A stretch of 64,000 nt of DNA from Bos javanicus (GCF_032452875.1 NC_083897.1:5376854-5440853), one strand, 5' to 3'; positions 32,797-44,000 are shown, numbered from the stretch's first letter. The notes: generated from the letters alone by a model not told the origin. Program-made: numbers and translations.

Positions 32797-34329
32797 CTTT
32801 AGAGAAGAATAATAGACTTTGGGACCAGACATTCATGCAAAAAAAAATCCCAACTCATAAGGAATGGCAAGATATCCAGTACTCTACCCTTAGGAGAAGG
32901 AGGAGGAAAGAAGCAACTAAGAAAAGAGTAACTGGGGGCCTTCCTTCTGGAGGATACAACACTTCCATGGCCCTCATTTGGCTGCTGCTTGCTCATTTTC
33001 ACAATGACATTATTCTTCTTTTCTAGTAAATCTGTCACCCTGTGCTACTGATTACTTGTGGTCCAGGATCAGAATCCTCTTGGTCTGATGCATTCTGGAT
33101 GTTTTGGTCAGAACTTTCTCACCAAAATATGCTTCACCTCAATAACAAATTCTATGGGGAAGCTCCTGAGTTCCTCATTCCCCTGAATATTTCATTTTGA
33201 CCAAGTGCTCCTTGTTCAAATGGTATGAGTTCATAATGTTTTGGGATCAACTTTCCAAAAATCTTGACATTTTTAAAAGCTATGAACCAAATATGAGGTC
33301 TGTCATTTGCTTGTTCTCTTCCATGTCCTCTCAAGCTCCCTCTCAAACACCTGCCTCCACTGACCTTCACCTGTGGGCTCATAACTGGCACTGATCATCT
33401 CAGACCTCTTACCAGGGTTGGTAGAGGGCAGCTTATTTTCCCCCCAAACCAAAGAAGTCGTTATGGAGTTGGGCTTCTACTGGGCCCCTCTGGCCTTCGA
33501 TTCAAGGAGGCCCTGACTCCCGGCCTCCCCTTCTGAGGTACCCACCACTCCCCACCGTCTGAGCCTTCCCCCTCCTCAGGATCCCTGGTCCCCAGACCCG
33601 GCCTGCAGCTGCCAGTGTCTCCGTCCACCCCAACTCCCCCCCGCCCCTCGAATGCTCACTCTCAGGGGCGGCCGGCTCCTGTGGCCTCTCCCACAAGCTG
33701 TGCTCCTCAGACTCCTTGGTGGCCGTCTCCCATAAACAGGCCTCGTCGGCCTCCTGCACCTCCCCAGCCTCCGCCGCCTCCTGGGCTTCCTCCACCTGTT
33801 CTGCCCACTGAGCCGGGGCTTCCTCCGCCGGTCCCTCCGCTGGTCCATCTGAGGGCACCTGGACCTCAGAGAACCGAGCCACAGTGGCTGAGCTGAGGTT
33901 GGACAAGCGTGGCCGGTTCTGGTGCCGGACCAACACGTCGTCGTCCTCTGGCGGGACTAGGATGTGGTTTTTGTACATAAAGTTCAGCATCGGGTACCTC
34001 TGAGTCAGGACCGTTAAGCGGTAGCGGGTCATGGAGAAGTGTCGCGAGTGTACCATGCGGTTCACGCCCTGCGCCTGCTCCTCTTCCTCCCCCTCCTCGG
34101 CCGGCTGGATGTCCGAGTCTTCCTCAGAGTTCCCACCCTCCAGGGCCACCTCCCTCGGGCCTCCTGAGGCCCCGACGACTCCACCCGCCTCAGCCTCAGG
34201 CATGGAGTCACCCCTGCGAGGCTCGGAGTTGCGGTCCACACCGTCACGGGCTCTGGCCTGGGCCCCTGCCGCACTTGCAGGGCCTTCCTGCCCGCCAGGG
34301 GCCAGATCTCCATCCCCCGTGGTAGACAT
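32655..34329 (-). CDS. CT47A-like: CT47 family cancer/testis antigen, copy 1 (exons 34329-33660 and 32796-32655)
   Basis: Exon 1 opens with M-S-T-T-G-D-G-D, like the human CT47 start, and gives 223 complete codons. An acidic low-complexity N-terminal region (1-90) contains S-E-E-D-S-D-I-Q-P-A-E-E, again as in CT47. A central conserved block (about 91-159) includes N-H-I-L-V-P-P-E-D-D. An E/A/Q-rich tail follows. A donor (CTGAGA|gtgagc) interrupts codon 224 after its first base. Exon 2 begins after an acceptor (ctctaaag) with the two missing bases and encodes a lysine/glutamate-rich end. The joined reading gives P-E-K at the junction, as at the corresponding place in human CT47. If the exon 2 donor (CCCAG|gtatct) is not used, the frame ends at 32,567. 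Human CT47 genes are X-linked, multicopy, mainly testis-expressed and of unknown molecular function. Intron 1 is 863 bp. Confidence 0.85.
32797..33659 (-). other. CT47-like intron 1, copy 1
   Basis: 863 bp between exon 1 donor and exon 2 acceptor. Copy 2's intron is 846 bp and closely similar. Starts gtgagc and ends taaag. The GC-rich end next to exon 1 keeps the frame open by chance to 33,502. Confidence 0.7.
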
Positions 34330-34620
34330 GGCGGTCGGCAGTTACCTCAGCCGGGCACGCGACGATGGCAATGGCGCAGGTGGTGGCACCCGAAGTGGCT
34401 GCCCTGAGAGGAGGCTGAGGGAAGTGAGATGGACCAAGGCAGTCACGGAAGGGACCACAGAGGAGGCCCCACGTCCGGAAGGGTAGGCGGCCAATGGCGG
34501 AAGCGTCCGACGGAAGTCGGGCCTCAGGCAGTGGAGCCAGGCCACAGTCGAGGGGCGGGGCCGGAACAGTTAACGGTGGCACGTGACCCCTCGTCACGAG
34601 CTTTGGGCTCATTTGCTGAC
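33540..34620. promoter_or_regulatory. CpG island over CT47 exon 1 and promoter, copy 1
   Basis: High GC and many CpG dinucleotides contrast sharply with the AT-rich surroundings. Upstream of the minus-strand start there is a GC box (aggggcggggcc, 34,551-34,562), CCAAT motifs on the plus strand (34,491-34,495 and 34,646-34,650) and ETS-like cggaag sites. Human CT47-type cancer/testis genes are typically silenced by promoter methylation in somatic tissue, so a methylated CpG island is a plausible control point. No TATA box is evident. Confidence 0.65.
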
Positions 34621-34729
34621 AAACAAGGATTGACGTGCTCTGTGTCCAATGAACGGCGAAGGCCCTTGGTTGTCAAATTGCTCACAATTGCCTACTTGTT
34701 CTTTGACGCGTTACGGTTCTGACATGTCT

Positions 34730-36061
34730 GGAGGTCTTCTAGGCTCGTGTCCTTTATGTAATTGTGCAGGAAAGTATTTATGAAGGCATCCTGGGCCATG
34801 TGAACTGAGAGAAATTTCCCACCTGGGAATTTCCACCTGGTAATGGCTCATGTGAATAGAGACAGGGTCATAAAAATGTTGTATATCTCAGATGTTAGCA
34901 GTACTAAAAACCTCCGAAGAAGAGAAAGAGAATTTGGACAATTTAACTTCGTGAAAAATAGTTGGAAAAGAGTAGACAAATTGAAATGAATGCAGTCAGA
35001 ACTGAATGTTGAGAAGTGTTGGAGAAGTTAGGAGCTAGAAGGTGTATAATGAACCCAGACAAATTCACTTAAAGCTTTGAAGACTGAATAAAAAAAGAGA
35101 GGTTTCTTTAAAGGATCAGGTCATCTCCTAAGTGCTAAGCATGACAGACTTTAAAAGGGCCACCTTCCTAGGATGTTTCAGAGACAACAGTCCCAGACTT
35201 TTTATTGATCTCAAGATCCACTTAGTCCAGACCCCAAGTGTAATTTTGCAAATTATACAGAAATTAACTGCTTTTACAGTCAATCTGTAAAAAAAGTTTT
35301 GTAGCACTAAAAATATTTTTTGAAAAAGATATAGCCAGTTACATCTGGATGTTACATTTAGGAAAAATACTAATAAGTCTCATAACTGTAAAGAGGGATT
35401 TTTTTCCCTTTCATTCAGTTCAGTTCCAAACGAATTTCAGTGTTTGTATTTTTCCTCTGTCTCACCTCGGTAATGGAGCATGGTGTTGCTGTAAATCATT
35501 GGTTTAAATTTGGAAGGCAATGCCAATAATCTCTAATCCAAAATTCTCATTATAAAGACAGCAAAAAAGAGGCAGAATCCCAATCTGAGGTCTTAGTTGG
35601 TTTAACATTTGCTGCCCTAAGTGATCTTGGAACAGTTATCATTTCTAGGCCTCAGTTTTATCATCTGTATAGGTGGCATTCAATGAAAATATGAGTGAGG
35701 TAGATGGAAGAAGATGGAACTATATTTAGGATACTGAGCTTTTGTTGAAAATGTGTTTTTAGTTTGATTTTGCCTTGTAAGTTGGTGAATGTTTCTAAGT
35801 ATGTAGTTTTTCTTTTTTATGTTGTAAATTCTAATATTTTCTTTTTTCTTGGTTTTAACATTATAAATTTGTACATCTTTTCTCATCCAGAAATGAATTT
35901 TATACTTTCTTCTTTTTTGAGATCTTCTGAATGTTTACATTGAACTCCTTAATTTTGGATCAATAATGACTCACAGTGTTAAATTAAAATCTCAGTTGAT
36001 TTTTAAACCGCTCACCTATAACACCATTTGTTATGCATGAATTCCCCCCTGTAAGGATGTG
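34730..36061. other. Upstream intergenic DNA, no gene recognised
   Basis: Closely matches copy 2 (62,170-63,503). No coding or RNA gene and no named repeat recognised. Confidence 0.5.
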
Positions 36062-36288
36062 TGGGCTTCCAGGGTGGCCCTAGTGGTAAAGAACCTGCCT
36101 GCCAATGTAGGAGATGTAAGAGACCCGGATTTAATCCCTTGGTTGGGAAGATTCCCTGGAGGAGGGCATGGCAATCCCTTCCAGTATTCTTGCCTGGAGA
36201 ATTCTAAGGACAGAGGAACCTGGGGGGCTATAGTCCATAGGGACACACAGAGTCGGACACAACTGAAGCAACTTAGCATGCACACACA
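36062..36288 (+). mobile_element. Bov-tA SINE
   Basis: gggcttccagggtggcccta, aaagaacctgcctgccaatg, acccggatttaatccc, then the BovB-derived body ending acagagtcggacacaactga. Shared with copy 2 (63,504-63,727). Confidence 0.8.
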
Positions 36289-36736
36289 TAAGGATGTGTG
36301 GCCAAGTCCCCTTTAGCATTTTCTATAAAGACAGAAGAGATGCAAGGGAAACATGCGTTCTCTTAGGGTTTCACGGCTGGAAAGGCCTTTAGATAAGGAA
36401 TCTAAGACCATTCTTTTTTAAAGTAGTTGACTCCAATTAAAATAAATAAATTTAATAAAAAAATCTACAAACAAAAATAAGAAAAAATGTAATTTTTAAA
36501 GATTAAAAAAAAATAAATGGGGAAACTAAGGTTTAGAGCAGCTAACTGGCATCCCCAAAGTCATGCCATTTAGTAGAAGAGCCCGGACTAGGACCAATCT
36601 CCTGATCTTTAACCTGCAATTGAAACATACTTCACACATCAGCTTTGGCCATCTTCGTTCCTATTGGACCTGTCATAGAAGAGTGTGATAGAACATCAAC
36701 CTCAGACATGGTCACTCTGAGACCATATTGAAAGGA
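36289..36736. other. Intergenic DNA; duplicated part ends at 36561 only because the window ends
   Basis: Sequence up to 36,561 matches the final bases of the window. Beyond that point copy 2 is not visible, so no boundary can be set here. An A/T-rich tract lies at about 36,435-36,515. Confidence 0.5.
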
Positions 36737-37422
36737 GACAGTTCAGTTCGGTCCCTCAGTCGTGTCCGACTCTTTGTGACCCCATGAATAGCAGCATGCC
36801 AGGCCTCCCTGTCCATCACCAACTCCCGGAGTTCACTCAGACTCACGTCCATCAAGTCAGTGATGACATCCAGCCATCTCATCCTCTGTCTTCCCCTTCT
36901 TTCCTGCCCCAATCCCTCCCAGCATCAGAGTCTTTTCCAAAGAGTCAACACTTCACATGAGGTGGCCAAAGTACTGGAGTTTCAGCTTTAGCATCATTCC
37001 TTCCAAAGAAATCACAGGGCTGATCTCCTTCAGAATGGACTGGTTGGATCTCCTTGCAGTCCAAGGGACTCTCAAGAGTCTTCTCCAACACCACAGTTCA
37101 AAAGCATCAATTCTTCAGCGCTCAGCCTTCTTCACAGTCCACCTCTCACATCCATACATGACCACTGGAAAAACCATAGCCTTGACTAGATGGACCTTTG
37201 TTGGCAAAGTAATGTCTCTGCTTTTGAATATGGTATCTATGTTGGACATAACTTTCCTTCCAAGGAGTAAACGTCTTTTAATTTCATGGCTGCCGTCAAA
37301 ATCTGCAGTGATTTTGGAGCCCCCAAAAATAAAGTCTGACACTGTTTCCACTATTTCCCCATCTATTTCCCATGAAGTGATGGGACCGGATGCCATGATC
37401 TTCGTTTTCTGAATGTAAAAAG
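36737..37422 (-). mobile_element. BovB LINE 3' part
   Basis: Minus-strand BovB: F-I-F-G-G-S-K-I-T-A-D, I-T-L-P-T-K-V-H-L-V-K-A-M-V-F-P-V-V-M-Y-G-C and the C-terminal R-R-G-R-Q-R-M-R-W-L-D region, ending at the BovB 3' terminus near 36,737. 5' truncated, and broken by frameshifts. Confidence 0.85.
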
Positions 37423-38032
37423 GTCATATATGACTAAACATCCCCCTCTCTTGGCTAAAATGAATGTCTACAACTTCTTGACCAATTACATCTTTATTCT
37501 GGGTCTAGTCTCCTCTCCCTACAGGTAAGATTTACTCAAATACCAATCAGAGAATTGCCTCAGCTACCTAAAGACATCTAATCTGGAGCAAACCCCTGTT
37601 TCCTTGAAGGAAAAACTTCCCCAAATAACTTAACCAAATCCCAGCCTCTGTAACAGGTTCTTTCTGATACTTGGGAAGACATCACATGGTTCCTCCATGA
37701 TGTGTGTTCTCCCTTACTGCAATGAATAGTAAACTGAACTCACTCAACTAAGGCATGTTTTTGTGATCTTTGGCTGGAGGACACTGACGGTGTAAAATAA
37801 TTCCATCTTTACACTGTAATGCATGAACTCAAACAAGTGAGTCAAAAGGCATTGAAAGTTTTTTCTCAGAAAAGGCTTCTCAGAGGAGGGAGGTGTTGGA
37901 CCCAAAAGATGGGCAACAGGCCCAAACTAAGGACAACGAAGACAGGATGTTGTCTCTGTGTGGCCTTTGTTAAAATGGGCTTGTAAACCCCAGTGGGTCC
38001 CTGGCTGTAAAAAAGCCTGTGATCTTCCCTTG
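37423..38032. other. Junction spacer, possible old LTR-like sequence
   Basis: No gene. The segment from about 37,432 to 37,790 has an LTR-like look (gaatagtaaactgaactcac before a T/G-rich end ctttggctggaggaca), but I could not fix termini or a target duplication. Seen only once in this window. Confidence 0.3.
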
Positions 38033-38238
38033 TGGCTCAGATGGTAAAGTGTCTGTCTGCAGTGCGGGAGACCTGTATTCGATCCCTGAGTTGGGAAGAT
38101 TCCCTGGAGAAGGGAATGGCCACCAACTCCACTACTTTTGCCTAGAAAATCCCATGGACAGAGGAGCCTAGTAGGCTACAGCCCATGGGGTTGCAGAGAG
38201 TCGGACGTGACTTCACTTTCACTTTCATTTTCACTTTA
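38033..38238 (+). mobile_element. Bov-tA SINE at unit junction
   Basis: cttcccttgtggctcagatg, gtctgcagtgcgggagacct, attcgatccctgagttgg, then the body and a tail of repeated ttcactttcactttca. Confidence 0.8.
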
Positions 38239-38248
38239 GGAATAGGAA

Positions 38249-38712
38249 GGTCCGTCTAATCAAAGCTATGGTTTTTCAGTAGTCATGTATAGATGTGAGA
38301 GTTGGACCATAAGGAAAGCTGAGCACCAAAGAATTGATGCTTTTGAACCTTGGGATTGGAGAAGACTCTTGAGATTCCCTTGGACTGCCAGGAGATCAAA
38401 CCAGTCAATCCTAAAGGAAATCAGTCCTGACTATTCATTGGAAGGACTGATGTTGAAGCTGAAAATCCAATATTTTGGCCACTTGATGGGAAGAACTGAC
38501 TCATTTGAAAAGACTGGGGAAGATGCTGGGAAAAATTGAAGGCAGGAGGAGACGGGGACGACAGAGGATGAGATGGTTGGACGGCATCACTGACTCAATA
38601 GACATTGGTTTGAGTAAACTCCAGGAGTTGGTGATTGACAGGGAAGGCTGGTGTGCTGCAGTCCATGGGGTGGCAAAAAGTTGGACATAAGTGAACGACT
38701 GAACTGAACTGA
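38249..38712 (+). mobile_element. BovB LINE 3' part, start of copy 2
   Basis: Plus-strand BovB C-terminal coding: R-C-E-S-W-T-I-R-K-A-E-H, then D-W-R-R-L-L-R-F-P-W-T-A-R-R-S, then R-R-R-G-R-Q-R-M-R-W-L-D-G-I-T-D-S, ending in gaactgaactga. From about 38,459 it corresponds to base 1 of the window. It is inverted relative to the BovB at 36,737-37,422. Confidence 0.85.
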
Positions 38713-38911
38713 GGGGTAGGAAAAGGAGGCAGATGTGGTTTCTGGCCGGAGGGCAGACCTGGGTGATGTGATGGAGGTCCTGGGGTGAGGAAGGTGCTCA
38801 ATTAGGGCACTCCCATTTCCTATCCCTTGCTGTGACAGGACTGCCTCCATTCTTCTTTAGCAGAGAAGCACATACTCCCAGGTAGACGGGGTTTTTTCCT
38901 CCCCTATCAGA

Positions 38912-39075
38912 AGTTGCGACCCCATTGACTGTAGCCCATCAGGCTCCTCTGTTGATGGGATTTTCGAGGCAAGACCGCTGGAGCGGGTTACCCTTTCTTT
39001 CTGCAGGGGATCTTTCCGACCCAGGGATCGAATCCGGGTCTCCTAATTTTTACCATCTGAGCCACCAGGGAAGTT
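38912..39075 (-). mobile_element. Bov-tA SINE, copy 2
   Basis: Counterpart of 455-616 with a few base changes and one small deletion in the T run; same motifs in minus orientation. Confidence 0.8.
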
Positions 39076-40751
39076 GCCCCACCCATGAAACCAGAGTATT
39101 AATGCTTTCTTTGTTTCCTCCTATCTCTGTACATTCTTTTTTCAGAACTTTTAACAAGACCATGACTATTCACTTAAGAGGAGATAGCATGTTACCAAAG
39201 AAAGCAAACAAAACAAGAGAAATCATACAAGTGTCTTTCCAGGTCAGGAACAACTAGTCTGTCCACTTGAAGCTATAGGACAAACACTCCAGCCCCTAGT
39301 CATTTAAGCATTCACTGAGCGCGTGTAAGCACCTACTATATACCTGGAATTATGTTCAGACTTGGGGACTCAGGTATCTAAGACCCATGGCTTGTTCTGG
39401 TTTACGTTCTAAAGGGTTAGACAGACACTTGGGCAATGACAACTCACTCTGTCCAGTGCTGTAATAAGGATGAGCACAAGTGTTAAGGAAGCATGGGAGA
39501 GTGGATGATTAGCTATGGCCAGTAGATGAAGGGGGTGGGCTGGTGCCTGGGACAGTGCAGAAGAGGGGCCATTTCAGGGGGTCCTGAAGCTAGGAGTTCA
39601 AGTGGCAGTAAAAAGGCAGGGGCAAGGAGGTTCCTGTAGGTAAAGGAAGCAGCATGAAGAGTGGCAGAGATGTGTTGGTGTGTACCTAGCCGGGGAGCAA
39701 AATGGCAGGAGTGTAGAGCAGAGTGGCAGATGGGCCTTTAAAGTAGATAGGGCTGTGAAAGCTCTAGTAAAGACTTTGCCCTTTGCTCTGAAAAGGAGGT
39801 TGGCCTCCAAAGCAAAAAACCATTGAGATGATGGTAGAGCTAGTAGAAGAGTTTTGGTGCATGTAGGAATGAGTTGAGTCAAGAAAAGTTCTGCTAAGGT
39901 CCTCCAAGGTCTTTCTGGCAAGTTTTAGGATCCCACGCTTTTCTTCTTTATAAAAATAATACATATTCTTTGTACAACAGTTTAATAAACCATATAAGAC
40001 TAAAGAGGGAAGCAAAAATTCACACATATTTTGCCCGTACAAATGAAGAAGATAATAATAGAAATATAAGCAAAAGATATGGGTAGATAAATCATAGATA
40101 AATACGAATGATTTTTAAACATATGGACAAATGGCTTTTGAACATATGGACTTATGCTCAAACAATTCAAATTAAAATTATATTGAGGTAATGATAATGA
40201 TTAGCATTTATTAAGTACTTATAGGTTGGCACTATTTTAAACATGTACATTATGTTATTTACTCCTTGCAACAGCCTTATGATGTGAGTACTGTTATTAT
40301 CCATCTTTTGCAAATAAGGAAACCAAAACACAGAGATGTTTAGCAACATTCTCAAGGATACACAGCCAGTAAGGAATAGAGCCTGAATTGAGAAGATAAA
40401 AATCACCCTTAATCTCACTATCTAGAAATGATCATTCTGTTATTTAGCAAGGAGTTCAGTTTCATTTTTCTGAGTTGGCAAGGAACTCTGATAGTTAATT
40501 CTTCTCTTTGATTAGAGAATCCCAGTCTCCAACCCTTAAATAATAGGAAGTTGGCTGTGGATTGCAGACAGATATTCTTGATCATGTTACGTTTTCTGTC
40601 CCTTTGTTGTTAAAAGCTGTGTGGCTTAGGGTAAACTTTCCTATGGTCCTTAGTTTCATCTTAACAAAGAGAATAATTACCACCCCACAGGGTTTTTGTG
40701 AATATTTAACATGATAATATACAATGAGCATTATCAGAATTAAGGGTTATT
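39076..40751. other. Intergenic DNA, no gene recognised (copy 2)
   Basis: Counterpart of 617-2,287; no credible frames. Confidence 0.5.
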
Positions 40752-40761
40752 AGTGAGGTTT

Positions 40762-41047
40762 CTCTTGGAGAAGACAATGGCACCTCACTCCAGTACTCTT
40801 GCCTGTTAAATCCCATGGATGGAGGAGCCTAGTAGGCTCCAGTCCATGGGGTCGTTTAGAGTCAGCCACGACTGAGCCACTTCACTTTCACTTTTCACTT
40901 TCATGCATTGGAGAAGGAAATGGCAACCCGCTCCAGTGTTCTTGCCTGGAGAATCCCAGGGACGGTGGAGCTTGACGAGCTGCCGTCTATGGGGTCGCAC
41001 AGAGTCGGACACGACCGAAGCCACTTAGCGTCAGCAGCAGCAGCAGC
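40762..41047 (+). mobile_element. Bov-A2 SINE, copy 2 only
   Basis: Two Bov-A monomers joined by ttcactttcacttttcactt, ending in a (CAG)n tail. It is flanked by a perfect 10-bp target duplication agtgaggttt (40,752-40,761 and 41,048-41,057). Copy 1 has one uninterrupted agtgaggttt at 2,288-2,297. The insertion therefore post-dates the duplication. Confidence 0.92.
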
Positions 41048-41674
41048 AGTGAGGTTTGTCTGGGTTTTCTCATCTTCTAAGCATATCCTTTTCATTTAAA
41101 GGAAGCAGAATTTTAATTTGGTCCTCTTGTCCACACTCAATCAGTAAATGCTTGCCTTCTGTACAGAAGAAATGCCCCCTCCCCCACTTTTATATTCTTA
41201 GTAATTTTTATGGGAATCTTCCTCCCAAATTGTCCTATAGTGGCCTCCTCCTTAGAATTCAGGTTTGTTTATTTTTTTAATTTTTAAAAATTCATTTATT
41301 TTACTTGGAGGCTAATTACGTTACAATATTGTATTGGTTTTGCCATACATTGACATGAATCCACCATGGGTGTCGAATTCAGGTTTTAGTCAAAGAACAC
41401 TCACAGGGGATCATCGCTGAGTACAACTTGTCACCCAGTGCCACCCTCAAACACTGTTATATTACCACCGTTTTTATTTCCTTCATAGCTTTGAACTTTT
41501 CCCATTTAATACATTTTATCTTTGTTTTTATCACTCCTGTCCTAACTCCCCAGCCTCCCCAAGCACCACCAAGAGTTCAGTGCTGCAAAAGCAGAGCTTA
41601 TTGTCTGTTTTCTTCACTATGTCCCCCAAACACCTAGAATGATATCTGGAACAGAGTAAATACTGAGACATTTA

Positions 41675-41956
41675 TTTATTTATTTTAAAGATTTATTTAT
41701 GTATGCCTGCACTGGGTCTTCATTGCTGCACAGGTATTTCTACAGTTGCAGCAAGCAGGGTCTAGTCTCTAGTTGCAGGGTGCAGGCTTCTCACTGTGGA
41801 GGCTTCTCTTGTTGTGGAGCATGGCTCTAGGCATGTGGGCTCAGTAGTGACTCAGAAGACGGACTCTAGAACACAGGTTTCCTGGACCAGTAATTGAACC
41901 CACATCCCCTGCATTGGCAAGCGGATTCTTTACCCCTGAGCCACCAAGGAGGCCCC
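41675..41956 (-). mobile_element. CHR-type SINE, copy 2
   Basis: Counterpart of 2,920-3,202, nearly identical. Confidence 0.75.
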
Positions 41957-42239
41957 TTAAACATTTGTTGAATGGCTATAAACAACTTGCTTCCTCTATA
42001 TTGGTTAATTGTACAAGTTACCAAGTCAAATGCTACTCTGTGTAGGATCACATTTATGAATTTGGAGAGCCCCCATTGGGGGAGATTAAAGTTGAGACTT
42101 GAATGTCAGTAAACTTTGGGTAATTTCTCTATATTCTATATATTCTATATTCTATGAAGAAAGCACTGGTTTTAAAACCTTTTAAAAGCTGCTTATTTAA
42201 CTACCTAGAAACCTTTTTTTTTAAAAATAAGGTATAAGC

Positions 42240-43720
42240 AGTGCAGCGTATGTTTAAGCTATTCTCTAATGATCTTTAACGCCCTTGGCTCACTGCAGCT
42301 TGCATTCAACAACGTTGTGTTTATTGTAGGGTTCTTCTTCCTCTTCTGGTTAATCATTTTCTTCCTCTTGCTTTGCTTCTTCTCTCTTGATTCTTCCCCT
42401 GTGTCATCGTCATCATTCCGTGTGTTTTGCCCTGTGAAGTAAAATACTGATCTTGTACACTCATGAAAGAAGAACTGCAATTGATCTTCAGGAATTTTAC
42501 CTGTACCAACCCCACTTAATATTGTAAATTTTGGAATTTCCAGAGTACAAAAGTAGCTGAAGTATGAGTCCTTGAAAGTTGTTTTGTACCCTATTCTGGA
42601 AGTTCCATTTTCTTTGCTATCCTGTTCCTTAATGCATTCTGAGTGACATTCTTCTTCCAATGTATTTAGCACCCAATGCAGCCTATAACTTGTGGTCTGT
42701 GAGAACAGAAGGATCAAAATCATCCAGGTATGACTTTATTAGATATGTTTCAGTCAACACCTCATTTGAGAAATAGTCACTGGATTCAGCGACGTTCAAC
42801 TGTGAAATTTGTAGGTTCTCCAGCATCTGAAAACTTGCGGACAAGTATTTCAGGTGCTCTAAAATAGGCTCATGGACTTTCTGAATCATATTTCTGAGAA
42901 TTCTGCATTCTTCAAAACTTTCATGCCAAGATAAAGAATTCTTTCAGGGTGCCTTTGACCGTCAGACATTTCCTCAAGCTTTCTTTTTGATTTCCTCAAC
43001 AACTGCCTCTGCAATACCTGGTTTCCATTTATTTTCATCATCTGTAAGCTCATAAGATGATTTTGTATCTCCTATCATACAGGTTGATAGAGGCATACTT
43101 TCTCTCAGTATCATGAATTACTTTATGATGTTTAGATTTTGTTTTTGCCTGTTCTAACTGGAAGTTTCTGGGGCATTAAGTTGCTTAACGATATTAATCA
43201 AGTCCTGAAAACAGCTTACACGTGCTACAAGTGAAGCAGCACATCTTTCTTGGGAAGCCTGAGGAATTTGCCTCCCCTCAACAGTTTTTTCTTCCTTCCT
43301 GTTCTCAACAACATGGTGCCCCTGAATTGTGGAACATTCCAGTCCGTGCCGCAGACCATGTGACAGAAAACAGTCTCCTGTGCACAGCTTAAGGGTCTTT
43401 TGCTTTCCCACCTCAGAGCCTTTATGTTCCTCTGGTGAACTATGAGGCCAAGTTGCTCAAGTGTCCTCTATCATCTCATTAAGATACACAGGCCAGGAGG
43501 GTGTGGGTGGGGAAAGATGGTGGGCAGCCCAAGGCACCGTAGTCTGTCTTTCTGGCCCCTTGAGGTGGGATCCCTCCACTGACTTTCAAGAGCTGCCTCC
43601 TCCAAATCAAAGTAAATGTTAAAAGTCTTCAACCCTCCCTTGGACACGACTGCCATCTTCCCCTCCTCCCTTCCATCCTTCACAGTACAGGCTCTGGTTG
43701 GGCCAGTAGAGCTGGCTTTA
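42240..43720 (-). pseudogene. Unidentified broken coding-like stretch (possible pseudogene), copy 2
   Basis: Better preserved than in copy 1. At 43,683-43,471 a frame begins M-K-D-G-R-E-E-G. At 43,411-43,154 there is M-G-K-Q-K-T-L-K and V-K-Q-L-N-A-P-E-T-S-S. At 42,889-42,683 there is Y-L-S-A-S-F-Q-M-L-E-N. At 42,723-42,259 a 154-codon frame ends with an acidic run (N-D-D-D-D-T-G-E-E-S) and a lysine-rich tail. The pieces overlap in different frames, which indicates frameshifts in a former longer reading frame. No splice-like gaps were seen. The parent gene is not recognised. Confidence 0.45.
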
Positions 43721-43808
43721 TGTCACTTTCATCCAACATAAAACCTCCTGAAAAGCTCTGGCTGGGAAGTAGAGGCAGAGGTGAGAGCCAAGTGCAAAGT
43801 TGGCCTCA

Positions 43809-44000
43809 GTGGTGCTGCTGGGGTGAGGGGGCTGCTCGGCCAGGTTGGGTGTGGGGCCGGGGGTGCTGGGGTGAGCAGGCTGCAGGGCCAGGGGGCTGCT
43901 GGGCCAGGTAGGTGTGGGGCCAGGGGGCTGCTGGTTTGAGGTGGCTGCGGGTCCGCGCGACTGCTGGGTTGAGGGGACTTTGATGCTAGGGCCTGCTAGG
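43809..44000. repeat. Imperfect GC-rich tandem repeat, copy 2
   Basis: Longer counterpart of 7,608-7,735, with repeated ggggctgctgg and gccaggt/gtggggc units. The length change between the paralogues fits minisatellite behaviour. Confidence 0.55.

Larger units (their letters stand above)
1..36561. repeat. Segmental duplication, copy 1 (left unit of tandem array)
   Basis: Nearly all of this stretch can be matched line by line, in the same order and orientation, to 38,459-64,000. Anchor pairs are base 1 with about 38,459, 2,288 with 41,048, 6,010 with about 42,158, 27,355 with 54,799, and 36,561 with 64,000. Single-base differences run at a few per cent by eye. The unit carries one CT47-like gene. 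Its true left edge is outside the window. Compared with copy 2 it has an extra 8.5 kb L1, plus about 2.6 kb and 0.5 kb that copy 2 has lost. Confidence 0.93.

Noticed and set aside
34031..34486. 151-codon plus-strand frame opposite CT47 exon 1 (and 61,396-61,923 in copy 2)
   Set aside because: Antisense shadow of a GC-rich coding exon and promoter; composition and position are explained by the minus-strand gene.
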